The notes under the pieces were generated by a model that did no database searches, had not been told where the DNA came from, and worked only from the letters and a program-made list of their open reading frames with translations. The position numbers were made by a program, and so were the translations under genes. A stretch of 64,000 bases of DNA from Rachicladosporium sp. CCFEE 5018 (taxonomy: Eukaryota > Ascomycota > Dothideomycetes > Cladosporiales > Cladosporiaceae): assembly GCA_002077045.2 (NCBI GenBank), contig KZ111154.1, positions 431,663 to 495,662 on the forward strand. Reading direction: 5' to 3'. Shown here piece by piece: positions 55,017-64,000 of the stretch. Positions within the stretch are counted from its first letter, which is position 1, and each line of letters opens with the position of its first letter.

Positions 55017-55892
55017 ATGGGTCTATCCAAGATGGATCCGGAGACTCTCATGGGTTCGATGCAAGTTCAATGCGATCAGCGAACAAGACGTATTGATACA
55101 TTGGAGCGACTGGTACAAGTTCTGAGATGCGAGCAGGACGAGCTACTTGCGGATCGCCACAGCCTACGGACGAAGGACGAAGCAATACGCGCCGGAAACC
55201 GTGCGACACACTCGGTGTTTGCAATTCCGGAGATACTCTCACTGATTCTACAGCAACTAAATGTCGTGAAGCTCCTGAAATGTTTTGCGATTTGTAAGTA
55301 CTGGAAGTGATCGATAGAGTCTGATGTGAAGCTCCTTCGAGCTCTCCATCTGGCGCCTGATTATAAATGTACGGCACGGACACTTCCACCTCACGTTGAG
55401 GAGTCGAACATGATTGAAGAGGATAACTTCAGTCTGCTGGGTCCAGCGAATTACAGAATCTCTTGGATCTTGGAATCGCTCATAACGCCCATGGGCGGGC
55501 TCATGCGGCGGGCGTATATCACGCACCCACCGGTGCAGTACATGGCTGTCACGATGGGCTGTTGTGAGCAGAGTCGGCGCCACTTGGACAGCGGTCACAC
55601 TGATGCTGCAATGGGGATCACATTCGGCGTACTTCACGGGTTGACCGCCGAAATGAAGAAGCACGCACAATCCTGCTCAGGCCGGCTAGGATTCGTTGCA
55701 GCTGGCAACACGAATCGGGGCTTTGTGTTAGGAGTTGTTGTGATAGAGCAGCAGCAGGGGTGTGCAAGCTTTTCACAGCTGGAAGCACGCATCGCAAAAC
55801 ATTATCGAGATACGCAGTCTCTGAAAGACATCGTAATAAGGTGGGATCCTTTGCAGCGGCACGGTTCGTATTACGATGAAACTCGTATATGA
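55017..55892 (+). pseudogene. F-box-like gene interrupted by an in-frame TGA
   Basis: One frame is open from the ATG at 55017 to the TGA at 55890-55892, except for a TGA at 55308-55310. Before it: a coiled-coil-like start and an F-box (HSVFAIPEILSLILQQLNVV, then KLLKCFAICKYWK). After it: SIESDVKLLRALHLAPDYKC and a C-terminal domain with ITHPPVQYM and SLKDIVIRWDPL. This is the layout of a large Dothideomycete F-box family, in which the KxWxxxIxxSxxLxxALFL segment spans the site of the stop. The stop is therefore most simply a nonsense mutation. Alternatively, a 48-nt intron with a perfect GTAAGT donor at 55293 and a CGAG acceptor would remove the stop in frame, at the cost of that conserved segment. 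Confidence 0.65.
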
Positions 55893-56064
55893 GATGCCTG
55901 GAACTCGCTGACCAGTACAGGCCTACGTCCGCTCGTTTCGGGTCTTGGATCTGATCTACAAGCCGCTATCGTGCAGAACGGCACGCTTGCAAGCCTGGTA
56001 GGCCTCAAGCCCTGAGAGCCCGAAAGCCAGGACTGCCCTGGACTAGAGAGTGATCGGCTCTTCT

Positions 56065-57094
56065 CTACGCGCCCCCTACACCACTCTCCTCTGGCTTGTT
56101 CTGCACGAGCCGTACCAAATTTCGAAGCAGCACAACGATCGTCACCTTACCGATTGCGGGCACGTAGATTGATGCTCGCTCTTTGACGTCGGGGTCGAAA
56201 TTCTGTCGAGAACTAGTCAGTCGATCGTCGAGCGAGTGCGTCTCTAAAATGTGACCTCACCTTTTCGCTCGAAAAGTTGATACACACTGCACCTTCTCGT
56301 ATCAGATTGGTCGGAATCTTGTAAGTCTCCCCTGGTACTCCACTGATTACTACATCGCTGATTGGCAGACATTGCTCCAGCCCCCAGCCCTCGAGATCTT
56401 TGGTCTCGTGCTTCTGTCGCCGAAGCCCGCTACCTCTGCTGAACTGCTGCACGCCAGTCACATCAACGCTATACACCTCTGCGCCATCATTCGCCAGCAA
56501 CGCTGCCAGCGGTCGACCAACGACCTCACTCCGGTTGATGACGGTGATCCTGCGACCAAAGAGTCGCTTGCCATAGTCCAGGAAGGAGTTGTACACATGC
56601 AAGTGCTCAAGGATCTTGATCGCCGCAAGTGGAGTACATGGAAGGATGGACTTCTGCACATTGAACGGAGGATCCAAGAAGCGGATGTTCTGGTACATAT
56701 TGCTGATCAACTGCGGCGACAGCCCTTCAACATCCTTGTACATGCTCACAGTCCATTGCAGTGTACGATCGCGTTCACTGCCGAAGACCGGGTAGTAGAC
56801 GATCACTCCGTCGATCTCGTCGCGGTGGTTTGCAGATCTCAGCTCGTCCTCAAGGTCCTCGCGCTCGACATCATGAAGAGTGAAGTCGAAGCCATTCTCG
56901 CGGCAGGTTTTGCCGGTCCAGTCGGCGTACATGCGAGCTGCCGGGTCCTTGTTCGCGAGATAGCCATGAAGGTGAGGTTTCCGTGAGAGCTTCGCAAGAT
57001 CGTTGTGGACTTCTGAAGCAAGCGCTTTGGCGATCGACGCTGCGAGGACGACTTTGCATGGGTGACTAACGCCGTTCACCATTGTCGAATTCAT
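56065..57094 (-). CDS. MTD1: NAD-dependent 5,10-methylenetetrahydrofolate dehydrogenase
   Basis: Two exons on the minus strand, 57094-56261 and 56202-56065, phase 0, 323 aa, close to yeast Mtd1. The folate-binding half has ADWTGKTCRENGFDFTLHDV and GVIVYYPVFGSERDRTLQW; the catalytic part has PPFNVQKSILPCTPLAAIKI; the Rossmann part has RRITVINRSEVVGRPLAALL and SDVVISGVPGETYKIPTN. Splicing adds the conserved end: NFDPDVKERASIYVPAIGKV, then TIVVLLRNLVRLV. The enzyme oxidises methylene-THF to methenyl-THF in cytosolic one-carbon metabolism and uses NAD, lacking cyclohydrolase activity. The start chosen is the first ATG in frame; a second at MVNGV is possible. Confidence 0.93.
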
Positions 57095-57151
57095 TTTGAG
57101 TACCGTTGAACACTTGGTTTGTGGGTTGCAGCTGATCACAGACACAACGTC

Positions 57152-59085
57152 ATGTCAGGATCCGTGACTCCATGCTTCACCACGTTGATGTTGCCCTACG
57201 CATGTGGTTGCACGGTATGTTGTGGTCGGTCGTTCTTTGTCACAAATGACGGGCACCTCAGTCTTGGGCCAGCTGCAGAACGCCTTGGTTGCTCTGGTGT
57301 CACTGAAAAGGACCCGCCTGCTGCACTTCTCCGCCGTGCTGCCACTCGCTCCTTGCCTGACCTTCGTGGCAAGCAAAACAAACGAGTCAGCTTTCGACGA
57401 CGCTGTGCTAGTAGTGGCGAGGACGACATGAAACTGTCAGTGGAGGAATATGAAGCATTGCCAGTCTCCATTCGGTATGTATGCTCACGCTCCACCGCTG
57501 AATGCCCTTCCCCTTCAGCTGTGTGTCGCTCAACACGATTTGCTCGTTTCAAGAGCCTCGACTCTGCAGAAGAGCGGTCAGGCAGGCGACATGAGGATAG
57601 CAGTCGTTCACGCAAGCAGGCCCGTCACATTGAACTCACGGCTATCAATATCTCCATGTAGCAAACGCTGACCAGCATGACAGGCGGAAGTACTTCTCTC
57701 AGCATGAGCGCCTCCAGATCGTGCAATGGCACGCCGCCGAGAAACGCTCACGGGTTCGACCCAAGAGCTCGTGGCTCGATCCTCCGTCCCCACTCGAAGG
57801 GCCGACCAGACACGATAGTGTCGTCGACTCGTCCATCTCTAAGGCAACGTTTCCAGAGCCCCATTCGGCCCCGAACTTACTACAGTGCGACTTACCTGGC
57901 ACTAACACATCCTGGTACCTCGCATTGCCGGAGAAAGTGAAGAAGCAGCGCTTCAGTCCAGAAGAGCGTGCTCTTCTTGCTGCCGGGTGTGAAGCAGGCG
58001 CAGCTTATCAAACATCGTGGCTTGCAAAATCGCCTGCTATCGACGCGTTCCTGCTCACTCGGCCTATCTCTTTTGCGTTTGACCGGAGACCGCCATCAGC
58101 CAGCTCTTCTGAGATACTCGACGAATCCGACGACTCTACCAGCGCACCCCGGTTGGCTTCAGCGCAGGGTATGCGTCAGCTAGAGACTGGTGAGGTAGCT
58201 CAAGTCACCATGCTCAGACCAAGGTCACGACGTCAGTCCGAGCCCGCACGCTCCGCACATGCAATTTCGCCACCAGCTTACATGGCTATTGGGACTGCCA
58301 AGGAGCGACGCAAGAGGTCTTTCCGTCGCTCATTCGCACTCCGACCGTTGCCACTCCCAGCACCTGCGCTCACGCCGTTGCCTTCAGTGCCAGATCTAGC
58401 AACGCTGGCGGGGTTCGAATCAGTCGAAACGCCTCGCAAGTTGTCCCGAAAATCCATCAGCAATGACGGCGAGCTCGCGCCCGATGCTCAGTACTTCCAC
58501 AGCCCGGAAGTACGCCAGACTCTACGCTCCCTGGCTTCGCCTCAGCTTTTCGACGAAGCCATCAATTTCGGGTTCCCAGTCGTGGACGAGCTTGCTGCGC
58601 TGCCCTCTAGTACAGATGTCTCAGACCATGCTCGGAAATACTCTCTTACATTCAGCTCCTCCGGTGAGGAGAGCACGATGCCCAACAGCCCTGTCACCCC
58701 GGCTAGGTCGAACTTTGGCGATACTACGATGGTCATTGATCACCCTTCTTCGTCGCACTCGAGCTCTAGCGCTTCGATGCGCCAAATGGCAAGGATGAGC
58801 GAGAAGACTCCGGATCACTTCCGCTCGCTCTCGATCTCCAATAGGGAGATGACACTTCGGATGACCCTCACGAGACCTGATCTGAGACTGCCAGACGTGC
58901 ACTCATACGGCTCGGAGGGACACAGCCCCACGGAGAAGATCGCAGTGCGCGATGATCCACTAGCGTTGCGGGAGCTGCCCGTGTGCGATGATCCGACGGG
59001 TTCTCATGGAGCTTTCGCCGTTGTCGACACACCGCCTACCAGAAAGGGGTTAAAGAAAGTGTGGAAGGGATGGAGGAAGCGCTGA
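57152..59085 (+). CDS. Ser/Pro-rich protein of unknown function
   Basis: Two exons, 57152-57474 and 57684-59085, joined with the codon split after two bases. Splicing creates SVEEYEALPVSIRRKYFSQH, then ERLQIVQWHAAEKRSR, a motif I associate with unnamed filamentous-fungal proteins. Later marks are VKKQRFSPEERALLAAGCEA, then SWLAKSPAIDAFLLTRPISF, a basic RRKRSFRRSFALRP patch and a C-terminal RKGLKKVWKGWRKR. Most of the remainder is disordered. The true start is uncertain: the 57152 ATG lies only 57 bases from the MTD1 start, and an ATG at 57428 (MKLSVEEYEALP) is possible. No function can be given. Confidence 0.6.
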
Positions 59086-59348
59086 CCGATCACGCAGAAG
59101 GGTTGGGCGCAGGGACCGAATTGTAAGATGTCTTGAGCATGCGGTCACGTGCTAGCTGCGTCTACTTCTGCGACGTGTATATGTACAAACACTGCAGCCC
59201 GGCATGGGTCGTTGACGGTTCGTCGACGCTTTCGTCGCGAAGAGGCTTGACGTAGATAGCAGTATATGATACCCCAATTTACCTTCGTGCGCAGATGCTT
59301 TTCTTACATACGCCAAAGTTGCGTGCAAGATACCGTAGCAAAATCACG

Positions 59349-59561
59349 TCAGAGCTTCGCCGATTTCGCAGCTTCCTGGTCATCCTCCTCGAGCACGCTC
59401 TCGAAGCGTTGCCTCCACTCCTCAACAAGCACTGGGTCAACCCTGGTCACGTCCACACTGACGTTAGCCCACAAGCCATCCTCTGACCCGCCAACACCCA
59501 CCAAGAACTCCCCTTCTCTGGCTCTCACGCCTGCGTTCGAATGTCTGAAGTCTGCAGCGAA
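59349..59561 (-). CDS. C-terminal fragment of an unknown protein, cut by the gap
   Basis: The last 70 or so residues of a minus-strand frame are visible (DFRHSNAGVRAREGEFLVGV, then LWANVSVDVTRVDPVLVEEW, then a Glu-rich end). It continues into the ten Ns. The frame happens to match VPS10 on the other side of the gap, but the sequence has no similarity to the VPS10 C-terminus of the complete copy, so it belongs to another gene. I do not recognise it. Confidence 0.45.
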   Translation of the reverse strand, partial: FAADFRHSNAGVRAREGEFLVGVGGSEDGLWANVSVDVTRVDPVLVEEWRQRFESVLEEDDQEAAKSAKL

Positions 59562-59571
59562 NNNNNNNNNN
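59562..59571. other. Assembly gap (ten Ns)
   Basis: Ten N characters. On the left is the end of an unknown gene, on the right the middle of a VPS10 gene. The true distance and even adjacency are not known. Confidence 0.99.
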
Positions 59572-62327
59572 GCATCCGCAAACTCCACACCATCAATCGA
59601 AGTATCAACCTTCAAGCTCTTCTTGTCCTCGTCTCGCACAGCAACAACAATATACTCAGCCATAGTTGCGAAGCTGATTACATCGCGCTTCAGCTTCTTG
59701 TTCGTCTCGAACCAGTCACTGCTACTCAGCAAGTTCAGCGGCTGCTCAGGGTCTTTGTGATCGTACTGCTCGCAGTATACAAGCTTGTCCGAGTCTGGCC
59801 GATCTTCACGCCAGACAAACTGGCATTTCCGCACGCCTTCGAGCAGCGGCTTCCAGTCTAGACCATTGCGCGTGGTGACGTGGGAGATAGTTTTGCAGTC
59901 TGCGCCGAAGTGACCACAGTCTTCGCCACCAGTCCAGATAAGCCAGTCTTCGTTCTCGGCTTTGGGGTGGAAGGACAAGATCTGCAGATGATCCTGGTTT
60001 GGTGCTTCGGGAGTGTCGAAGTGGCCGATAGTCTTGCCGCGATCCTCGGAGTAGAAGACCTTCTTCTTGGGCGTGATCATGTAGACTCGATCGTTGCTGT
60101 ACATGTGTGGGTAAATGGCGACAATCTCCTCATCCTTGAGGATAGGTGCCCAGGTCTTGCCGTGGTCGCGCGTGAGGAAGACCTCTCGTCTGTCAGTTCG
60201 CATGATGACAGTTTCGTCCTCGCCCTTGCAGCTTGCGCAACGCTCGAGATAGTAATACTCGATGATTCTGTCGCCCTTGAAGGTCGTAATCTCAGTCCCA
60301 ATCTTGCCTGATGCGGGCGGTGCTTTCGTCTCGCCACACTTGCGCTTCACTGGCTCATCCTTGGTCAGACCTCCTCGCTTATTGCAAGTGTTGCCGGGAA
60401 TCAATCTGAAGCCGGAAGAGCCTTCGAAAGTGTCATCACTGTCTTTACAGACACCCTCCGGCGCCTTGAGCGGACCACTGGGTTCGCACTTGTACCTGCC
60501 GGACTTGACAAAGTTGTAGTCACATTCATAGTCATCGTCAGTGCACTTGCAGTCCTCAGCAAGAGGTTCAGGATCCTCAAACTCTTTGTCAACAAAGCAT
60601 TCAGCATCAGCCTTGCGACGACGATACATCTGCGTGTGACCCATGATGCAAGTTGGCTCGCCCTTCTCGTCCACTCGAGCGTACCAGTCCTCGAAGTCTT
60701 TCTTCTCGCACTTCCGCTCGTGCAGGTCAGCGAAGTTGAATGCCAGTAGCTGATGCTCGGTCTTGGCACCTTTGCCCTTGTCCGCAGTCAAGATGAACTT
60801 CAGACTGGTCGAGTCAGGCGTTGTGGTGAGCGAAATTGGTCGCACTTTGTCGGGCAGCTTCATCTCTTGCCACTTCTTGCCGTGATCCAGTGACCATGAG
60901 ATGACCTCTGCCTCGCCGTCCTCGATGGCTACTAGCAGAGCACCCTGATCGCCAGACTCGTACAAGTGTGGTCCTCGCAGTGCACGCGTCCAGATTATTC
61001 CTGCGTCGTCGGACACCCAAGTGTCGCACTCCTCTCGAGGCTTGAGCGATTTGCCAGTGTTGCCGACTCCCATGACGATACCAGGCGCCGGTGATGAATA
61101 GACACGACCAATGTTGCGCTGATTCGTCACAGAGTGCAAGTGGAGATCTTTACCATCTGATTGCATAGGCTGCCACGTACGACCATCATCGAATGAGATC
61201 TGCGTGATGAGCTCCTTCGTTGCCAGCGGATTCAGCTCCACTGACTCCCAGTTCTTGACAGTATTGACCATGACAATCCCCTGAATGTTCGAGATCTTCT
61301 CAAAGTCCACAAACCCTCTCTTATTACGATTCGTGTGCTCAATGTTCTTTGTAAAGAACGTGCCATTGCTGTTGCTCGTGTACAACACTCCCATTGGCGG
61401 CATGAAGTTGCTAGTCGTCATGACATCCACCTGCATGCTGTAGTTCGTGCTCTCGAGCAGTGTGTACGCATCCTGTTCTAGCTTGTGTTCTGTCCCAAAT
61501 TCCGCCGGGTGCCATGTCTTCGAGTCATCTGAGACGTACATGGCTAGCTCACGTGACCCTTCGCTCTTAGCTGCGGCAACGAGATAGCTCTTCACCGGCG
61601 CAATATTCACAACTCCTGGCACTGGCCTCCCCTTCTCCATAGCCGGTTCAAACTCATCGTCCGCAAAGAAGTCGTCCGAGATCAGTAGTCGAGTGTTGAC
61701 TTCCCATGCCGAGTACTTTCCCGCCACATTGCATAGCACCCGATCGCTGTCGATCTTCTTGTCTCCCGATGTGAAGAGTGGATCTGACTTGGCCCACATG
61801 CAAGACATGGCATCATCGCGGAGTGGCTTAGGCTTGGTCTTAAAGCCATCTGTAGTGTAGTAGTGCTTCTCGTGACATATGAGACCCGTACACTCGGCAG
61901 CCTCGAAAAGCATGCGATCAGGATCGCTGGCATGAAAAGCAATAGCAGGTCTCCGCATCGTAGCTGTGAACTCGGTCTCGAACTCGTCCCATGACTTCCC
62001 CTGGTCTTTCGTGATCCAGTGCGTCTTGCCGGTTCCAATCACCACAGCCACATGAGGATCATTCTGATTCTTCAGCAGTTCCAGAGTCTCGCCCTTGGCA
62101 ACTCCAGATAGGGGCGCCCATTTGATGCCTGCGTCGTCGGATCGATAGGTAGTTTTGTCGTGTGTGTCTACCACAAGGATGTTGTCGGTATCGTCGAAGT
62201 AGGTCAAGACTGCGGGGACTGATTTGAAGGTCGTGCTCTCTACTGATGGCTTGTCTTTCTTCGCTAATGTGAGGACAGAGAGGAAGCCTAGCACCAGGCT
62301 GACCAGCATGCCCGGACGTCGATGCAT
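59572..62327 (-). CDS. VPS10: Vps10 second copy, N-terminal 918 residues, truncated by the gap
   Basis: It has the same start, signal peptide, first propeller, first Cys-rich module and part of the second propeller as the complete copy, without a single net indel across 2756 bases. About 18 residues differ, most conservatively (for example KSIPA to KSVPA, GNSCSKR to GNTCNKR, CETKD to CEKKD). DNA differs far more, mostly at third positions, except in the 650 bases next to the gap, which are almost identical. Everything after residue 918, including the rest of propeller two, the transmembrane helix and tail, is missing from the window. The visible part has no stop or shift, so the gene is probably intact in the organism. 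Confidence 0.93.
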
Positions 62328-62873
62328 GATTGTGCCAATGCGAGAATATATGCGCTACCGGAGCGATATGCTAGTGCCGTGCATTGGATGTGCTGTGGTG
62401 TTGCTTGAAGCTTACAAAATGCGCATGTGACAATCACGAGCTACTGTACAGATGTTCAATCCCCCGTACACACAGATAGAGGCGCGGACATGACAAAGCG
62501 CCACACACACACGCGACGCTCCGCGCCTGCCGAGTCTCACGGCGCACAGGCCAGCTCGCCTTACATTTCGCGATTCGCTCACAACTGCTGCCCTTCACCT
62601 CGCCTTGTACCACCCACACACACAAAACCCATCACCATCACCTGCTGCTTTGCCTTGCCAGTTGCTCTCCTCGAGTTCTGCGCATTATAAGTATCACAAC
62701 CACACTCTCACATTATCAACACACCCCCCAAACACCCCTGAGGATTGTCACGGTCAATTCCCTCACTTCACTCTTTTGGCGTCTTCAGCTTTTTGCAGGA
62801 GTCTCCTATCTAATCTGCTGCACAGTGAGACCATGCGCATTTCCTCATAGACTTGCGTGTGCGTGTATTAGTG
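62328..62873. promoter_or_regulatory. Divergent promoter of VPS10 and the F-box-like gene, right copy
   Basis: 546 bases. The most similar blocks to the left copy are about 62488-62580, 62678-62716 and 62737-62832. Compared by eye they are as conserved as coding DNA, which points to the leader and core promoter. Confidence 0.6.
62833..62850 (+). CDS. Upstream mini-ORF MRISS, right copy
   Basis: Same five-residue peptide and same 23-base distance to the main ATG as in the left copy, with a synonymous Ile codon change. Confidence 0.4.
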   Translation: MRISS

Positions 62874-64000
62874 ATGGCCGAGCCCAACGGTAGGCGCCAC
62901 AGCGATGGCTCTTCTTCTGCTTCATCGGCCGACTTCTACGGGAGTGAGGATGCTGGAATACGGGCAGCATCACGCGCCAACAGCACTGGACTGGACTCGG
63001 GAGCAGATGGCAACACAGCTGGACAGGACCTCGCACTAGGCAGCAGCACAGCCGAAATGGATACTGCGACACATACCGGGACTCCAGGAGATGCCCCTGT
63101 GACGGACATGAGCAGCCCGTACACGCAGACAGCAACGCAAACAGCAGCACAGACAGCAGCACACAGCACTAGCAGTGACAGCAACATTGCAATCATGTCT
63201 AATGGACATCATACTAATGGTCACGTGATTGTTCAGGTTGACGAAGACTCCGGATCGGAGATGGATGTCTCTGACACCTCGAGCGAGGCGTCGCTCGCCG
63301 AGCCGAGCACCCCAGAGCAACCGGTCCATGCCGGTTCAAAGCGTAAGCTGGACCTCGCTGGACCAGTGGAAGAAGATGCGGCGCCCGCCGTGGAGGAGCC
63401 GCAGAAGAAGCGCCGCCTGTCCGATGTTCCTGCGGGCAAGGCGCGTCCTCGCGCCGATGGCTCCTCCGCCGCCAATTACTGGACCGATGAAATGTGGCAA
63501 CACATCTTCATTCGCAGTCCACCTGCCATGCTGGCTCGTTGCATGCAGGTCTCGAAGCGCTTCAATACACTGTTGACCAGGACTACGGCACCACCGGCAT
63601 CTAGGGGATCTGGCTCGCGTCTGCGTCTGCTCGACAGTGAATACATCTGGATGCACTCGCGAAAGAACGCCTACCCCAACTTGCCCAGGCCGCTGCAAGG
63701 CTTCAAGGAGTTGGACATGCTTCGCCTGATCGGGTGTCGGGACTGCCAGGCTTGCGGAAAGGTAGGAGTGAGAGTTACGGCAACTTCCGCTTTCAACACA
63801 GGCCCTGGAGATTGTGGTGTCCGAGTAATCTGGTCGTTCAAGCTCCGGCTTTGTGGATCTTGCTTTCAAACTGAGGCGCTCACGGTAAGTCGTGCGCTGT
63901 TCTTGCTACGCGTGCTCACCTAACCTTGTCACACAGGACATCGAACTCATGCAGCGTACCTCCACCGCCTCCTCTCTGCGTCTCGGCCTGCCTCATGCCT
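62874..64000 (+). CDS. Large F-box-like protein, second copy (5' part)
   Basis: Exon 1 is 62874-63884, exactly as long as in the left copy (1011 bases). The intron is also 52 nt (63885-63936), and exon 2 runs off the window end. The F-box-like segment (WTDEMWQHIF, ARCMQVSKRFNTLL) and the CRDCQACGKVG/LRLCGSCF pairs are unchanged. The disordered N-terminus has changed more, including in the TQTA repeats. No stop or shift is seen. It faces the second VPS10 copy as in the left arrangement. Confidence 0.85.

Larger units (their letters stand above)
59572..64000. repeat. Duplicated segment, right copy
   Basis: Colinear with 31658-36087, same gene order and orientation. One mismatch (59991) in the first 650 bases; from 60222 on the difference rises abruptly to roughly one base in eleven. 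Confidence 0.9.

Noticed and set aside
1..64000. CRISPR arrays, complete transposons, rRNA or telomeric repeats
   Set aside because: No direct-repeat array, transposase or reverse transcriptase frame, rRNA core sequence or telomere-like run was seen.

Overview
The window is nuclear DNA of a filamentous ascomycete. Genes are dense, introns are short (about 45-70 nt, GT-AG, often GTAAGT/GTATGT donors and CTAAC-type branch sites), and many products are typical of Pezizomycotina: a HET-domain protein, a CYP53 benzoate hydroxylase, fungal-type VPS10, CorA-like and serine-rich GPI-type wall proteins. Protein style suggests Dothideomycetes. I cannot name the species. A colinear second copy of VPS10 plus its divergent neighbour, about 8-10% different in DNA over most of its length, suggests a hybrid or duplicated genome (inference).

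Layout. 1-11.2 kb: end of a GPI-type protein, CorA-like transporter, J-domain/HET fusion protein, CYP53 P450, thioredoxin-like protein, cytidine deaminase, secreted GPI-type protein. 12.5-18.6 kb: JAC1, then three tandem minus-strand paralogues of an unnamed family with a shared first exon, a shared phase-1 intron and a shared helical domain. 19.1-29.5 kb: ABP1 (with an apparent 1-base frameshift), an intron-containing tRNA-Gln, an FAD aromatic hydroxylase, a sugar-porter, a transaldolase-like enzyme, a bHLH factor. 30-43 kb: VPS10, a large F-box-like protein with a conserved upstream mini-ORF, MET18/MMS19. 43-54.5 kb: housekeeping genes (complex I subunit, tail-anchored unknown, nucleolin-like, NUS1, COX17, RanGAP, ALG6). 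55-59.5 kb: an F-box gene broken by a stop, MTD1, an unknown protein. At 59562-59571 there are ten Ns. To the right, a second VPS10/F-box pair begins in mid-gene, in the same order and orientation as the first.

Functional links. VPS10, ABP1, NUS1 and ALG6 belong to trafficking, actin and N-glycosylation. JAC1, MET18, COX17 and the complex I subunit belong to mitochondrial and Fe-S/copper assembly. CYP53 and the FAD hydroxylase are aromatic-compound enzymes but lie 14 kb apart and do not form a cluster. The most unusual content is the tandem VGD/RDSYGN family, the J-domain/HET fusion, and the duplicated segment with a sharp identity breakpoint beside the assembly gap.

Exon boundaries were placed by hand from splice signals and reading-frame continuity. 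Each multi-exon model given keeps an open frame, except ABP1 and the 55 kb F-box gene, where the break is described.
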